Below, piece by piece: positions 1 through 13,350 of a stretch of 64,000 bases of DNA. The first letter of the stretch is position 1. Each line of letters begins with the position of its first letter. The translations under genes and the position numbers were made by a program. The DNA lies in NCBI GenBank assembly GCA_032718475.1, contig JAUCBJ010005043.1, positions 62,001 through 126,000 on the forward strand, read 5' to 3'. Source of the stretch: Nemertoderma westbladi. Its lineage: Eukaryota; Xenacoelomorpha; Nemertodermatida; Nemertodermatidae. Below the pieces are notes generated by a model, which saw only the letters and a program-made list of their open reading frames with translations, was not told where the DNA came from and ran no database searches.

Positions 1-707
1 TAAATCAATAAATGGCCTACTTAACTTCAGTGAACAGTTAACACAAATGATTGCCTTCATGTTGTTACACACAGCAGATTGGCTGGTTCTACTTGTACAG
101 TAGCAATGTGCTGGTATTGTTTAATTGAACCTGCCATGAAGGAAACCTATATCCCTGGTAAACTATTGAAGGCTTAATATTAGTTTTGTAGATTATTTTA
201 ATCATGTGTGGTGTTTCTGTCTGTGGCTGTTTATGGTGGGTTTATTCAAGAAGATTGATTGACTGGTTCGTAATATTTGTAAATATATATTATAGTTAAA
301 ATTGTAATGTTGGTTGTTGGTGTTTAGGTCATGTGCTGGATGGTTATTGTTTGAGGCACGCCGTTGGCCGTTATCGCATGTTTCGCTAATTACAATATAA
401 ATCTAACCCTAAATCTTGACCCTCTAATTTTTTGAAATCGCGTACATTAACAGACATTCTGGCCAATAATGGCAATAACGTCCGAAATTCCACAAAATTT
501 GACTACATTAAGCACTGGTGTACTTTGTGGAGGAGTTCTTTACTTTACACCCTATCCTGCTCAATAAATTACTAATGCGTGCAAAAGTGAATTATTTACA
601 ATCATTCCGCTTCAATATATATAATGAATATGGTTACATATTTTTAAAATTAATTTAAATATTTTATTATTTTATATTTGAATTTCGGCCGAAAACAAAA
701 TCCTCAG
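1..707. other. upstream non-coding sequence
   Basis: AT-rich sequence with no coding frame or repeat element that I can recognise. It precedes the 25-bp minisatellite and the first exon of the EGF-ligand gene. Confidence 0.5.
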
Positions 708-982
708 TGCTATAGGAACTGACTGGGTATGTTGCTATAGGAACTGACTGGGTATGTTGCTATAGGAACTGACTGGGTATGTTGCTATAGGAACTGACTG
801 GGTATGTTGCTATAGGAACTGACTGGGTATGTTGCTATAGGAACTGACTGGGTATGTTGCTATAGGAACTGACTGGGTATGTTGCTATAGGAACTGACTG
901 GGTATGTTGCTATAGGAACTGACTGGGTATGTTGCTATAGGAACTGACTGGGTATGTTGCCATAGGAACTGACTGGGTATGT
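708..982. repeat. 25-bp minisatellite, 11 copies
   Basis: Eleven head-to-tail copies of a 25-bp unit containing GGAACTGACTGGGTATG. They are almost identical; the last copy has CCATAGG in place of CTATAGG. The array lies about 360 bp upstream of the inferred start codon of the EGF-ligand gene, so it may sit near that gene's promoter. The near-perfect copies suggest a recent expansion. Confidence 0.97.
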
Positions 983-1204
983 TTGAACTTTTGTTTAAAA
1001 TTCTATAATAGCACATTTATTTTTATAAAATGACAGACATAGATTTTGTAAGAGTCCGAGTCCTATTAGACAAACCTATAGAAAGGAGCGATTAAAGTCC
1101 AATAACTTTCTAGATAAGATCGCTATATTTTTCTCCTGTGAGCTATTAACGCCATTGTGTATTACCATAACAAACAGACGTCACTATTATATTTATTTAA
1201 TGCC

Positions 1205-1225
1205 ATTATTGCTATAAAAAATCCC
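1205..1225 (+). promoter_or_regulatory. possible TATA box of the EGF-ligand gene
   Basis: A TATAAAAAAT string occurs at about 1213, some 125 bp before the inferred ATG. The distance fits a TATA box with a short 5' UTR, but the region is very AT-rich and chance occurrence is likely. Confidence 0.2.
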
Positions 1226-1339
1226 TTATTAAATTCCTTAATACCGGTAATTATAATAATTGATTTACTTTATTAATGCAACTTCATATGTAATAAGCAA
1301 CTTGTAATAATTTATTGTTGAACTCCCTAATCTATCATC

Positions 1340-1505
1340 ATGCAACTATACGGACCGTCTTCTACTGTTTATTTGCTGGGTATATTATTCGTCGCCTTTA
1401 TGTCGCCTACATTACAGTTGAACAACGAAACCACCTCAGATTCAACGACTACTTCAGAAACAGTATCATCTACTACAACGGCTCTGTTAGAGTCAACGAT
1501 ACATG
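1340..1505 (+). CDS. EGF-family ligand, exon 1 (signal peptide and Ser/Thr-rich stalk)
   Basis: First coding exon. It starts at the ATG at 1340, in a different frame from the longer TTG-initiated frame at 1315. The first 26 residues form a signal peptide (MQLYG, then a hydrophobic stretch LLGILFVAFM, then a small-residue cleavage region). A mature stalk rich in Ser and Thr follows, with an N-glycosylation sequon NET. The exon ends CATG before GTAGGT, a good donor, in phase 1 (55 codons plus one base). I chose this start because only this frame gives a secretory leader and joins in frame to the EGF exon at 11948. The stalk resembles the O-glycosylated juxtamembrane regions of EGF-receptor ligands. 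Confidence 0.75.
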
Positions 1506-1689
1506 GTAGGTCTAACTAGGCGTTAACACTACAAAATCAAAAGACAAAATAACTATATACGTCATTGTTCATAAAATAGCACTTTATAGCGTTACGGCAT
1601 GGCACGAGTGATTTTGTTTAATTATTATTAACTATTATTATTTATTATATTATTAATTAATTTATTAAAGAATAGAACGAGGGCCGTAA

Positions 1690-1960
1690 AAGCTTTAAAT
1701 GTGCTAATTATAAACAATGGCGAATCTAATTATATTTATTTGTGGGGAAATTATTTGTAGTTTTGCACTTAAACTTTCTAGAACGCACCAATAATGACGC
1801 GGTGACATACTGGAAGGACATAGTAAAATGTATGGCGTTGGGACCTACTGAGAAATAATGTCCCACTGCGATGTAAAGTTAGGAAATAATGTCGCCCTGG
1901 CGATTTGGTAGTGCGAAATTAATTCCGTACAAATACACCATGACACGTAGGTAATACAGT
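1690..1960 (+). repeat. dispersed repeat, copy A
   Basis: This stretch recurs in reverse orientation at about 45650-46100. Shared blocks include AATGGCGAATCTAATT, AAACTTTCTAGAAC, ATGACGCGGTGACATACT and TCGCCCTGGCGATTTG. The other copy carries an additional tRNA-like segment that is absent here. Confidence 0.7.
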
Positions 1961-2559
1961 GTCATTTTCTGATGACACGGACCCCCCCCCCCCCCCCCCC
2001 CCCCCCAATTTTTCTACAAATCTTTATCATATTGTTTGAAATTTGAAACACAACTATTTCAACTCACCGTGGTTGTTACCATGAAGCCGGAATTTTCGAT
2101 TTCGCCTTTAAATTTTTTTTATAAGCGTTTTAAAAAAGTGTATTTTGCGAAATTGCACATCTCCTATCATCGCCATTCTTCACATACAGAATAAATGGCC
2201 TGTAGCGAACGATCATTCTTGCAATCTTTGAACGCCTATATCTCAACTGTTTCTCAACGAAATTCAGATATTGTTACATATTTGGAATCCTTGCAACGCA
2301 AGCTTTTTAATGATATCTATAAAGCGAGATTAATGTGAAGAATGACGATGATAGGATAAGGAGAAGAACACTGTAGTGATGTCTGATATTCTTGCGAGCA
2401 GCTTTACCAATGCGGACAAACACGAAGTGGGGCCTTATTGGCGAACATATGATAAATGTGATATAGGCCTATAAATATATGAGACAAAATATACCAGTAA
2501 GCAGATTACTCAAGGTCACTGAAGACGCTGTAAGCCTTCACAGAAACTCAGTCTGAGGT

Positions 2560-2770
2560 CTAGAAAATATGTCAGAATCCAATCAGGTCGAAAGGATTAT
2601 AGGGGGGTCTAAACAATAATACTCAAAAATTTCAACTTTTGTCCTATTGATGATGCCTACAATTTTAAAACTCGACAACTTTAATTCCGACGAAGTTATT
2701 AGCATGTGAAAATCGTAACGACAACAACCATTTGCAAAATATGACCTAACTCTACTAATAACAATCCTCT
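2560..2770 (+). repeat. MITE family, partial copy
   Basis: Partial copy of the family seen complete at 52282-52788. It shares CTCAACTTTTG-like, GTTATTAGCATGT and AAAATCGTAACGACAAC blocks followed by a degenerate TIR. No coding content. Confidence 0.6.
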
Positions 2771-5700
2771 TGTCAATCTTTGAATTAAACCAAACTTGGT
2801 ACATACAGTATGTATGCTACCGCTTAGTCTGATATAGAATTGACTTTGGATCTGCTGCTCTCCACTCCCCCGCTAAAAGCCGACTAAGTAACCTACAATA
2901 TTTTGTTACCCGTATGATAAGTAGAGTCAATGGCGCAAAATGACTACAATAACTAAATTGTTTCGCCCATGTGAAGAACACCATTTTTCTTATTTCTCCA
3001 TATTAATTAAGTGTTTCATAGCTCTTGTTTCTAACTTATAACCTGTAACCAAGGCGATACCTAGGTATCGCCTTGCCTGTAACAGATAATAATTCGTTTA
3101 TTGTTTTGGTTAGATTCAGCCATTCTGTAACCTGGGTTTTTAGTGAAAATCTTCACATGGGGGTAAACTGCAAAGTGAAATATAACAGCAGGAAGTCTAG
3201 TATACTTTTCATGGGACATGTATTTAGTGGGTTTAAACAATTAATTTATTTTAATTAAAACATTATGGGGAAGATCCACAGGTTAGTGTCGGTGTTTTCT
3301 AACCAAAATAATAAACGAAAGAGTATATATTACTTGTCATTTTTTTCACTTTTTTGCTTGCATTTAATGTGCGCTATTATCTGGATAAGTTTGCTTACTT
3401 CGTACAGTGCGAAAGCCCCACGAACGTGGGTAGTATTCCATTGGCCATTGCTGCAATCAATAATTAATTTTATATCATTTTATATAGAAACATTGATTAC
3501 TTTTTATGTGCTCCAATTGTGTTTATAACGGTTTACACTCCCACTCATCCATTCACTAGTGTTGTTTTTTAGTATTATGTTGCTTTAGTGTCAATAAGCT
3601 ATTTCCCTTTGGGAGGGACACACCCAAACACACTTATCCTTCATCTATTTAATGGATGTAAATTTAAGTCCAAATAAGGTCATTACAAATATATGTAAAC
3701 AATAATTAATAAATTGTTGACGCATCTATCACCAACACTCGTGAAAACAATTAATAACACGTACCATCTCCTTATCAGAAATACAAAACTCCAACACGCC
3801 AACACATCTACTACTAGGCAGGTATCTTTGGGAAACCACCGAGGGTATATAGTTGGCTGACCCCCAGATTTATTGATTGACCAGACGTCGGGACCAGAAC
3901 GAGCTATTTTATTATTTGGTCGCCCTTCCTTAAAAAAAATCCAGATAATCTGAGATGTTGTTTTTTCAGGGTGTTGCTTGGTTTTGTTTTATCCTTATTA
4001 CCAGTGGGCCATATCGTGATTAGTACGTAATAAGTGCTTTAATTAGCACTAGACATAACATACCAGGGTAACTTGGTTATGAGAGTGGAAGGATTTTCTG
4101 TAAAAGGTTTTCTAGTGGCATCCCCCGGCTTAATGAGCCTAACAGATTCTCCAATTTATTATAAATGTTGTTGACCCTGTGCAGTATTTTGTTGTACAGT
4201 ATGTACCAGTACACGTTCGTGGGGCGTCGCGCAGCACGCGGACTTGAGCAAGTTCGAAACAAGTTCGATTTGATACGCTGTATGGAGTCAAAAGTTTGAG
4301 ATGTATTTGCCCGTAACTTTCAAAAATATTGGAACTTTTTCTCTAGATTTCCATTCAAAATTTGGTTGAAAATGGTTAAAATCTTCAAAAGTTATTTACG
4401 ATTGAATTTTTCAATAGAGAAAGACAGACGGACAGACAGACAGACGGACATGAAATTTTTTCTTATTTGCTAACTATAATTGTGTGCTCAGGCTCGCCTT
4501 TACTGCGTTGCTCGTCCCACTGTAACATCCATGGATCTGGTGTCCTCTGCATTCAGGGTCCTGTACGATACAATAGAGAATTGGCTCTACTTATTCTATT
4601 GGTTCTACTTAACCTACTGTTTATACTGCTTGGTCCCAAACAAGTTCCGTTTTAAGGGATATAACGGCGGGGCGGTTTGTTAATTAATATTAGTTTGTAA
4701 ATGACCTTCCCCTTTCCCACATTTAGATATTGAGATGAGCTATGGGCCCATGAACCGATATATAAGTTCGTTTGTGAGTCCATCCGAGTTATATAATTTC
4801 TCCTTTTGCTGTTACTGCTTATCAAATTGTCTTACAGTAGCAGCACAAGAAGCCGCTTCCTTTAAACTGCTCGTCACACATTGAACCAAAATAATAATGT
4901 GCAGTCAAGTGTAATGATGAGTTTGACTTATTCGTGTCCTAAACATTCCGAAAGCTCTGGTGGGAAGTTGAGGGTAAGGTGTGTCCGTGCTTCCTTTATC
5001 CTTAATTATTTGTTCACCACAGCACCACTGGGTTCACTGGCGTGTCTATCCCCACACCATAAAGTTCCTCCACGTGCAATAAAGTTAACATAAACACGCA
5101 ATGTTTGTAAAAAAAAAATTAATTCCCAAATGTAATTTATTTTTTGTAATTTGAACTATATTGCCATAGTAGATTTATAAAAATCAGAAGTGTTCACCCA
5201 CTCGTGAATTCATAAACAGTATTCATCAACTACATAGGCTACTTTTGGTTGCGGCTCTGAGATATGGGTGGTTAATTGGTCATTTGCGTTCTATAACATA
5301 TTGATTCCGATTTCTTACAGACTGGAACGCAGTATATGTATATAAACTGAAGTTATATACCTGTCTGTATTAATTTTGCCACCGCGTCTAGACTTTAGAA
5401 TGTTTTAAAATGTCAGGTATGCCTGACTGTTTCACATGTTGTATTTAATTTCATTTCTAATAATCGTGTGATAATAATATTATTATATACTGTTCACTGT
5501 TTAGTGGCTTAGTGCATTTTTGCCAGTTTGCTGTGTTTAAATAAATGTGTTTTGGGAAAATATGTTAAGATTAGAACTAAAGTTAGCTGTGTTTATTATC
5601 TAATATACTGGTAATTATTGTTGTTCTTATCTTTCATGGCCCGAACATAATTAAGTTTAATTAAGTGTATGCTTTAATTATTAAATTGTTAAAAGTATTA

Positions 5701-7879
5701 AATTATTAAATTATGGCTCTATATACCACTAATTTTAAGCAGACAGAGGATGAATGTTGTCTCAAATTTAATCTTTCTCCAGGGAAAATCATTCCTTTTA
5801 TAATATTTTCTGAAATTTCCTCCGTACATCTGCGGATAAGCTTTCCTGGCTTTCCATATCTACCTCGGTTAATTAAGGGGTTTACTTAATAGATGATAAT
5901 GGATAGGTTGCCTTATCTGTAGGTGGCACTGTGTCCCAATCAATAACACTTAAACCGCCCCCTATCATACAGTGGATCATTATAGCCCAACTGTCTTCTG
6001 TATTAAAAACATAAATATCCCCTTAAGAATCTCGAGATGCGTTTCCATAATCTCAACGGGGCTACTACGCCCACGTTTCCTTCAATTTCGTGATTAATTT
6101 TTCGTATCATGAAAGCTTCAACGACGTAAATTTAAAATTAATATTTATATAAATTCTTGAAAATTGTTTAGCAGTGATCACTCAATGTTATTTATCAATA
6201 AAAGTAAAGTACGGAAACATTTTCTTTTGCAGAAAATTATTTGGCCAGACCATTCTGGAAAATGAACCCTACTTAGTAAACATTCCACATCACTCCCACC
6301 CCCTCTCCTGTCTCTATAAGGGGGTTTCCTCTGGACATTTATAATGTAGTTGAGCTAATTAATTGTGTTACAGTACAGTAGGCCTACTGTTAGTTAATAT
6401 CCTATCAATCATTCTTAGGGACAGGAATGGTATTCGTCTCTGCCAAATATTGTTAGTTCAACACTGACTCCTTCTATTTAATACCATGTAGGCCTACATA
6501 GACCTACTTTATATGAATACACGAATAGTGTATCCCCTTCATAAACTCAACTTTTTAACTTGCAGTATTTGTTTTAATGGTCGTTGCATAATAATGATAA
6601 TTATGTGAATATCATATTTATTTATTACTTTGGAAAATTTTTCACTATTCTTTAAATATTTTATTTTCGAGTGCTTGTGGCTGTGGGGTTAAATAGGGGT
6701 CTAGAGAATATTGAAGAAAAAATTTTTTCCCTCATGTAGGCCTGATACGTTATTTTATTCTTAAATTGGAACTTTTTGTTGCTTAAAATTATTTAAGATA
6801 CAAAGAAATCGTGTTAAAAATTTGCGCTGTAGTACGCATACTGTTAGTGTATATGACTTAAGTACTGTAGAGAGCCGCTTAACTAATTTGGATAACCTTT
6901 TCTACTTCGATGCTCTTTTAAAAAACATGTACCGGTACTACGAAATTCCACCAAAAATATTTTCCCATTTTGCTTTCTTCTATAATGAGTGCGGGAAGAT
7001 ATCAAAAATATATAAAGTGGGGGGTATGTTGTTTTGGTTATAGAATATAACCTGTTCAGTGAGAGATTAATTAGTGTAGATGGTATTTACGTGACGTTTA
7101 GGAACCGACCCCCCCCCCCCCCCCCCCCCCTCCCTAAATTTAATAAAGAAACAGTGGTGTATAAAGAGGTTTCTAAAACTAAATTATTGCTGAAAATTAT
7201 AAAATAGATATTTCATACTGTAGTTGTTAGTACTTTCTAGTACCTTGTGGATGTGTGCTGCATGCACTACTACTAGTAACAACTTTCTGCAGCTGTGCAC
7301 TCAGTAAATGGAGCGAATGCATTAAATCTCATATTTCATTCACATTCACTGTGCATGCAATATTGCTTTTATTTTTATGACATATATTTACTGTAGAATA
7401 TTTAGATGTAGTTCCACAGATCCTTTAAAAGTATTTTATCGGTACACATTACGCGTTCGTGGGGCCTTCGCGCAGCACGAGGCTCAGTTATGAGATACAA
7501 ATTGAATTTGGGGAATTCTATCACAAAATCGGTATTTAAGAAATTAACCAAACCGCAAATAAATCATAGAGGGGAAAGTTGCTCGCTTTCAACCCCCTCT
7601 TAATCTGCACCCCAAAAGTAATATATTTTAGGCGTGGAGGCGATCCAATTTGTAAGAAATATTGTAACTTACCATGCCGTTTTAGTATTGATGCTGAAAT
7701 ATTAATTTACCATGTCGATGTCTCAACAAAATTATTTAGCTATATTTATTCTAAAAAATCTCCATTAAATACTCAGCCAATCATTTTGCGAGATAAACAA
7801 TGAGCAAGCTGTCTTATTACTCTAGGGCCTAACACTATTGCATGTCGTATAGAATTACACATTGCTGGAATAGTGGTGA

Positions 7880-8300
7880 GGTGGAACTGGTCGGACTGAT
7901 TCCTAGCCCGGCAAACACACTCTAGCACATATCTGACAAGTACGTTTCAGCTAAATCAATGATTGCACTTTGAAATATTTTTCCCTCTAGCGGCAGACTA
8001 GAGAACTACAGACGGATGAGCCTCCATTGAAAGACACAGTTAATGATCTAGTGCAAATATGCCAAGTTTCAGTTAGAACGGGTTTAAAGTAAAGAAATGT
8101 GAGGATATTTAATGTCTAGACATGTAGCCCTATAGCGAGTGACTGATGAGACTGAAGCTATAAGTAAGTCAAAATCGTAGCGACGATGATGACATACAGT
8201 ACCATTATTGAATGAACTATTTGCCATAATTGACCTACACACCTAAGAGATAGCGTCAGTTCGCAAAGGCTCCGCTAACTTCGTGGCTCGGATCGGACCC
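7880..8300 (+). repeat. MITE family, diverged copy
   Basis: Shares the order of blocks with 52282-52788: CCTCTAGCGGCAGACT, TGCCAAGTTTCAG, TGTAGCCCT, AAAATCGTAGCGACGA, and a terminal TTCGTGGCTCG. Both internal and terminal blocks are present but diverged. Confidence 0.65.
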
Positions 8301-9481
8301 TATACCCCATGCTATAAATGTATTCGTTCGATATACAATCATATAATATTCCGCTAGGTGGTGTCAAATTATTATTCTGCAATTTCGTACTTGTACAGTA
8401 CAGCAGTACCGTACCGGTAGGCCTATGTCATTACATGTTTATACATTATTAAATGTCTTAACATTTCAATTTCGTGAAAGATAGACTTTATGATTCTCTA
8501 CAAGCAACCAAAATTTCAGCTCTGGAAAATGAGGCGTTCCCGAGAAATTTTCTAAAAACCACATAATCTGTCGTAGCTGACGTCAGACTGCATGATTTTT
8601 CACCAAACTTTACAAATTTTCTAAACTTTCCCTCTACCACTTACCTACTAAGTTTGGTTCAATTCCGAACCAGCGATGCCGAGAACGATGCCGAGAAATT
8701 CGCGTTCAAACATTTACCAGACAGACGGACAGACGCAGACGCAGACGGACGGAAGGACATGCCCCATTTGCCCTATATTAACCGTATGCCAAGGCTCGCG
8801 ACTACGTGTCTCGCCCCACAGAAACTCACCCGGCCTAATAGGCAGGTTCGTTGTATGTGTATAGCTAATAAAAAAATGACTATAAATTATGGTATGAAAA
8901 ATTTCGTGGATGGAAATTATAAATCCGCCATTTTAGAGACCAAAGACATGTTTTTTTGCTAATGATATAAATACTTCTTCGCAGTTACAGAATATACATA
9001 TTTCATAGGAATATATATATATATATATATATAATGTAAATTTATTATCTATAAATTTTAATTATATTAAATTATAAATTATGTACATAATATATAAATT
9101 ATATACTATATAAGTAATGTTTTTTTTATTTAAATGTACAGAACTATTGTTATTATATTATGCTGTATAGTATAATATAATATAATATATATTATTACTG
9201 TAGTATAAATTTCACTCACGTAAAATGTTAATAGATTATATGAGTCATTTATTGTCTTATAGTGTGTAATTTTTAATACATAAACTGAAAAGTTATGAGA
9301 CTTTGTTGTTGCTGTTGTTGTTGACATATTTGCTGTTGTTTATTGTTGTCGACGACTTCAGTGTCTGTTGAATATTTCGGAAAATTAGAAATGGTTGTGA
9401 ACATCAAAGAAACACTAGAGGTAACTAATTGGTTCATGTAATGTAAAGAAGCTGGTTTCCACGAGTTCTATAGGCCTAATG

Positions 9482-10060
9482 TATCACAAATTACTCCATA
9501 ACGTATCAAAACGAACACCATAACTTATCAAAACAAGCACAAAAATGTATCAAAACGAACACCATGTATCAAAATGAAACTCTTAATGTATCAAAACGAA
9601 CACCAAAACATATCAAAACGAACACTATAACGTATCAAAAATAACACCATAACATATCAAAACGAACACAATAACGTATCAAAACGAAACAGTATAATGT
9701 ATCAAAACGAACACCAAAACATATCAAAACGAACACAATAACGTATCAAAACGAAACCCTTAATGTATCAAAACGAACACCATGTATTAAAACGAACACC
9801 AAAACATATCAAAACGAACACTATAACGTATCAAAACGAAACACCATAATGTATCAAAACGAACACCATGTATCAAAACGAATGCAATAATAAATTGAAT
9901 GAATATACTATGAATATTACCGGTATGGTATGTCTGTATTTTTTATTTATACTGTCGACAATTATCGTGCTATAAATAATCCCCATCTCAATATACTAAC
10001 TGCCTGTATATTCTATATGCAATAATTGAATGCCATAATGTATCAAAACGAAAGCCATAA
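9482..10060. repeat. short irregular tandem repeat, unit about 20-23 bp
   Basis: About twenty imperfect repeats of TATCAAAACGAACACCATAA-type units with variable spacing. They are interrupted at about 9895-10030 by unrelated AT-rich sequence and then resume briefly. The units contain no long open frame and look like a decaying minisatellite. Confidence 0.85.
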
Positions 10061-10419
10061 TGTATGTACATTCGAGTCTTGGATGATTGCGATACAGATT
10101 AGTTGTAGTTCTGATGCAGGTTAACATTTTATGCTGGCATAATACACCTGGGGGGCTCTAATATTAAGGATTTGGGATTACGAAGTAAGAAGATTCCAGA
10201 TCCAGCTCTAAACTGCAAAATATACAAGATTTTGGATTTAGGAATAGGTTTGGGATCATTTTCAAGATTATGTTTCACAAAGAAACTAAATTATATTAAC
10301 GATGTTTATCATGATAAATCCAATTTATTCGCTTTGTTATTGGCTGGCCAACAATGCTTTCAGATCCACTGTCATCAGGGCTAATTTAACATTTGGATGG
10401 TCACAACACACATGGATGG

Positions 10420-11225
10420 TCTAGCGCCATATCTGCCAAGTTTCAGCTAAACTGATAACAAATAGCGAATTAGGAAAGTTTTTAATTTCAGACATTTCGT
10501 CCTTTAGCGGCTAACTTTAGAACTGTAGATGGAGCTGTATCTGTGGGGATTATACTCGGTGGGTTGGAATGTCAGATTGGAATGTGTGGGATGATGCTAA
10601 GAAAGTATGTTACTCAGCGTAATAAATCCAACCCTGACTTTAATATTTCGTTTGTTATCCCGTTTGGTCCCGCCGCCACTCTTATTACTACATATACTGA
10701 TATTGATGTATAATGTAACATTTATGTAATAATTGTATCAAAGTAACTGTATTGTCATTGAATTGCCCGCGAAAAGGGAGAAAGTTTTCACTTTTAGACA
10801 TTTTGCTCTCTAGCGGCATACTATAGAACTGAAGACCGATTACCAACCCCGAAAACACTTGTGTAGTCACTTGTGAAAACACTTGTGTAGTCACTTGTGA
10901 AAACACTTGTGTAGTACATATTTGACAAGTTTCAGCTTTCGAACGGATTATTTACAAATAAATTTTAGGATCCAGTTTAATGTTTAGACATGTAGCCCTC
11001 TTGCGGGACACTGTTGAACTGATGGTGAAAGTATCTATAAAATCTCAACTTTTTTGTCTTGTTGATGCCTACAAATTTTCAACTCGACAGCTTAGAATCC
11101 TACAAAGTTATTCCGACATAGTCAAAATCGTAACGACAACTATTTGCCATTATTGACCCACCACCCTAACACTGTCAGTTCGCTAAGGCTCCGCCACCTT
11201 CGTGGCTCACCCCACAAAGAGAGTA
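10420..11225 (+). repeat. MITE family, composite diverged copy
   Basis: Contains the same internal blocks as 52282-52788: CTCTAGCGGCATACT, CAAGTTTCAGCT twice, TTTAATGTTTAGACATGTAGCCCTC shortened, and AAAATCGTAACGACAACT. It ends in a TIR-like segment with AGTTCGCTAAGGCTCCGCC. Two CAAGTTTCAGCT blocks suggest two copies merged or one internally duplicated. Confidence 0.6.
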
Positions 11226-11947
11226 GGAGAACTACAAAGATTGAGAAAATATAAATAATGTTCGACACACATATTGATTCAACAAGGACGTGAGACAGGG
11301 GGGTAACATGACGCAATGCGGGGAATTAATCTATCTCGCATCGATGCTAAATTATAAATTAAGGGAAATGTGCAGTTACAGTGACACGATATAACATATC
11401 ACAGTAAAACATATTATAGTCGATATTTAAACTCGTTTACTACAGCAGACACGCATGTAATTCTCTATTATTCCGGATGTAAACGCTACGCACGTCGACA
11501 GAAAATATCCGACAAGCTTTACGGTTATCGGAACAGGGAAAGGAACAGGTTACAATGGCAGGTTTATCTAACCTAAAAAACCGATAGTCATGAGCGAATG
11601 TTCCAGTTTGATATTAGTTTGTTAGTGTGTGGTTGTTGTCTGTTTGCTGTCGGCTGTCAGTTGTCGGCGTAGCGTTTACCCCCTATTATCATTATTATTA
11701 ATTGCGAAAAGACATTGTTGGAAGAACTTTTAGATGGAGTTGCTTATATGGATTCAATCTCTAAAATGGTAGGGTACAATTCACATTAATCAATTATTGA
11801 TTTATACTTATGAGATTTGTAAATATTTAATATAATAATAATATATGATTATCCCCACAATGGAATTAATTGTTTCTATATTATTATTTTCAGCAATAAA
11901 TTATTTAGTTGCATGGGTCGTAAGGATTTTGCAATTTATTTATTTAG

Positions 11948-12092
11948 TTGATGGTATAATGAGTTCGACACAGCCGCCTAGCACCAGCCACTACCGGTAC
12001 GGGCCTTGTCCAACGGATTTACCGCCGCACGAACAGTGTTACTATGGCGCCACCTGCCAATACGACGTTATAAGTGAAGTCATCGTATGTGT
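11948..12092 (+). CDS. EGF-family ligand, exon 2 (first half of the EGF module)
   Basis: Acceptor TTTATTTAG at 11939-11947, donor GT before GTAAGT at 12093. The 145-bp exon enters in phase 1 and leaves in phase 2. It encodes the rest of the stalk and then the first EGF cysteines: C in YGPCP, C in EQCYYG, C in GATCQ, and C in VIVCV at the exon edge. Splitting an EGF module between its fourth and fifth cysteines is common in EGF-ligand genes. Joined to exon 3 it reads CVCPPNYIGQYCE. Confidence 0.85.
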
Positions 12093-12133
12093 GTAAGTTC
12101 AGTTTATCTACTTTAAATACAAGTTGAAAACTT

Positions 12134-12263
12134 ACTTAGGATGATCCAACTCTATAGCAAATGGAGCGGAAAAAATGAATTCGCCACCAGCGGGGATCCA
12201 ACCCGCGAGGTGGCGAATTCATTTTTTCCGCTCCATTTGCTATAGAGTTGGATCATCCTAAGT
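12134..12263. repeat. perfect 130-bp hairpin element
   Basis: Two 55-bp arms (12134-12188 and 12209-12263) are exact reverse complements. They flank a 20-base centre that itself has a GCGGG/CCCGC stem. The centre read on the - strand resembles a tRNA T-arm: five-base stem, seven-base loop TTGGATC, and GGTTGGATCCC where the B box consensus is GGTTCGANTCC. It lies 41 bp after the exon 2 donor, so it is transcribed in the pre-mRNA and would fold into a long double-stranded stem. It could be a tRNA-derived foldback element, or a source of small RNAs. Confidence 0.9.
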
Positions 12264-12879
12264 CCTGTTTAAATTACGTAATAATTTATACAATCTCATG
12301 AATGTTAAAAATGGAAGTTACCATAATATTGTATATTTTTATTAAGTGAGGGTGATAATAATTATATATTCCTCCACTTCAACGCGGGAAGTTCTTCGAA
12401 TGAGTACGTAAAGGGTCTCAGGGATGGTTGGCTTTACCTTCTTCTGTGTAGCGCCTTCTCGTTTTACTAACTAGTTTTAAATTGAATTTTTAAAAAAAAA
12501 AGCACCTTTGTGCCAGTCATGGCATTCCTGATGGGCTTTCTATCAGTATCATTGTTTATTTTAATATTTGTGGGTGGGGTTGACTATTATATATTCATTA
12601 TTGGAAGTCGACTGAATGGCATCTATATTGACATCGATTTTCTCGATGCCTGTCTACAACGACACCACTACTGTGTCGCACAATCGCACATGTCACTCTT
12701 CAACAATCGCTAATCGCATCATAGGTCATAGGTCATATGTTTAACAGCACATCTTTAAATCTCTTTTGTTAGTTAGGGTTGGTTAGATCGTCTTTGCAGT
12801 GCTAATACTTGACCGTTGGATTCTGTCCTATCTAAACACAAACACACCAAAGATAGGCAGACTACTGGTAAAGATGGGG

Positions 12880-13350
12880 TGATGGTACCCCCTACTGGCA
12901 CAAGAAGTAGAGGAAATCCAGCAAAGTACCTTAATGATAGACTTTGCTGATGACATAGGGGTAGGTCTACTGTCAGCCGTCTTCTGCTATATGGGATCAT
13001 GGATCAGAAAGTCAGGTGAAGACCTTCGAATACGTAAGGGGAAGTTAAATAGTCTATCCAGACTCTACTCAGACTCTATACAATGTTGGAGGTGTTCCAT
13101 TACTCTTCCCTAGCTTGACACTTGAACTTAACCGCCACCACTTTGTAGGACATTGCTTTCGCCGTGAGGACCGCCAGTGCATAATCTTGTGCTTTGGCGC
13201 CCTCATGGAACGAATAAGCATGGTGGACAGCCCATGACTTACTTGAGACTCATCTTAAAGGACACTGGCCTTGAAGATGCGGATGATCTAGAAAATGTCA
13301 TGGGTTATAGGGAGTTATGAGGAGGCGCAATTTTGTCGCCAAGTCGGCAC
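12880..13350 (+). pseudogene. decayed LINE reverse-transcriptase 3' fragment
   Basis: On the + strand this region encodes IDFADDIG, a remnant of the reverse-transcriptase FADD catalytic loop. Further on, GHCFRRED and later pieces match the intact-looking fragment on the - strand at 18391-18830. Frames are broken by stops and indels. The nucleotide match of the 3' part to the other copy is high across about 200 bp by eye. It sits in intron 2 of the EGF-ligand gene. Confidence 0.7.

Larger units (their letters stand above)
1506..11947 (+). other. intron 1 of the EGF-ligand gene
   Basis: A 10.4-kb intron running from GTAGGT to TTTATTTAG. It holds dispersed repeats (about 1690-1960, 2560-2770, 7880-8300, 10420-11225), poly-C runs at about 1982-2006 and 7110-7130, a (TA)n run near 9010, and the 9482-10060 repeat cluster. 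Short tracts of CAGACAGACGGACAGAC type end repeats near 4420-4450 and 8720-8750. Between these I see no conserved coding sequence. Confidence 0.6.

Noticed and set aside
708-982. CRISPR array
   Set aside because: Repeats are contiguous with no unique spacers. This and the other arrays are minisatellites in an animal genome.
1315-1509. 64-codon frame overlapping the first EGF-ligand exon
   Set aside because: It begins with TTG and has no leader or domain. The overlapping frame from ATG at 1340 gives a signal peptide and joins correctly to exon 2.
4531-4683. Short frame starting MDLVSSAFRVLYDTIENWLY with a hydrophobic segment
   Set aside because: It looks protein-like and starts with a real ATG, but lies in intron 1, ends after 50 residues and has no recognisable partner exon or family. 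Not enough support.
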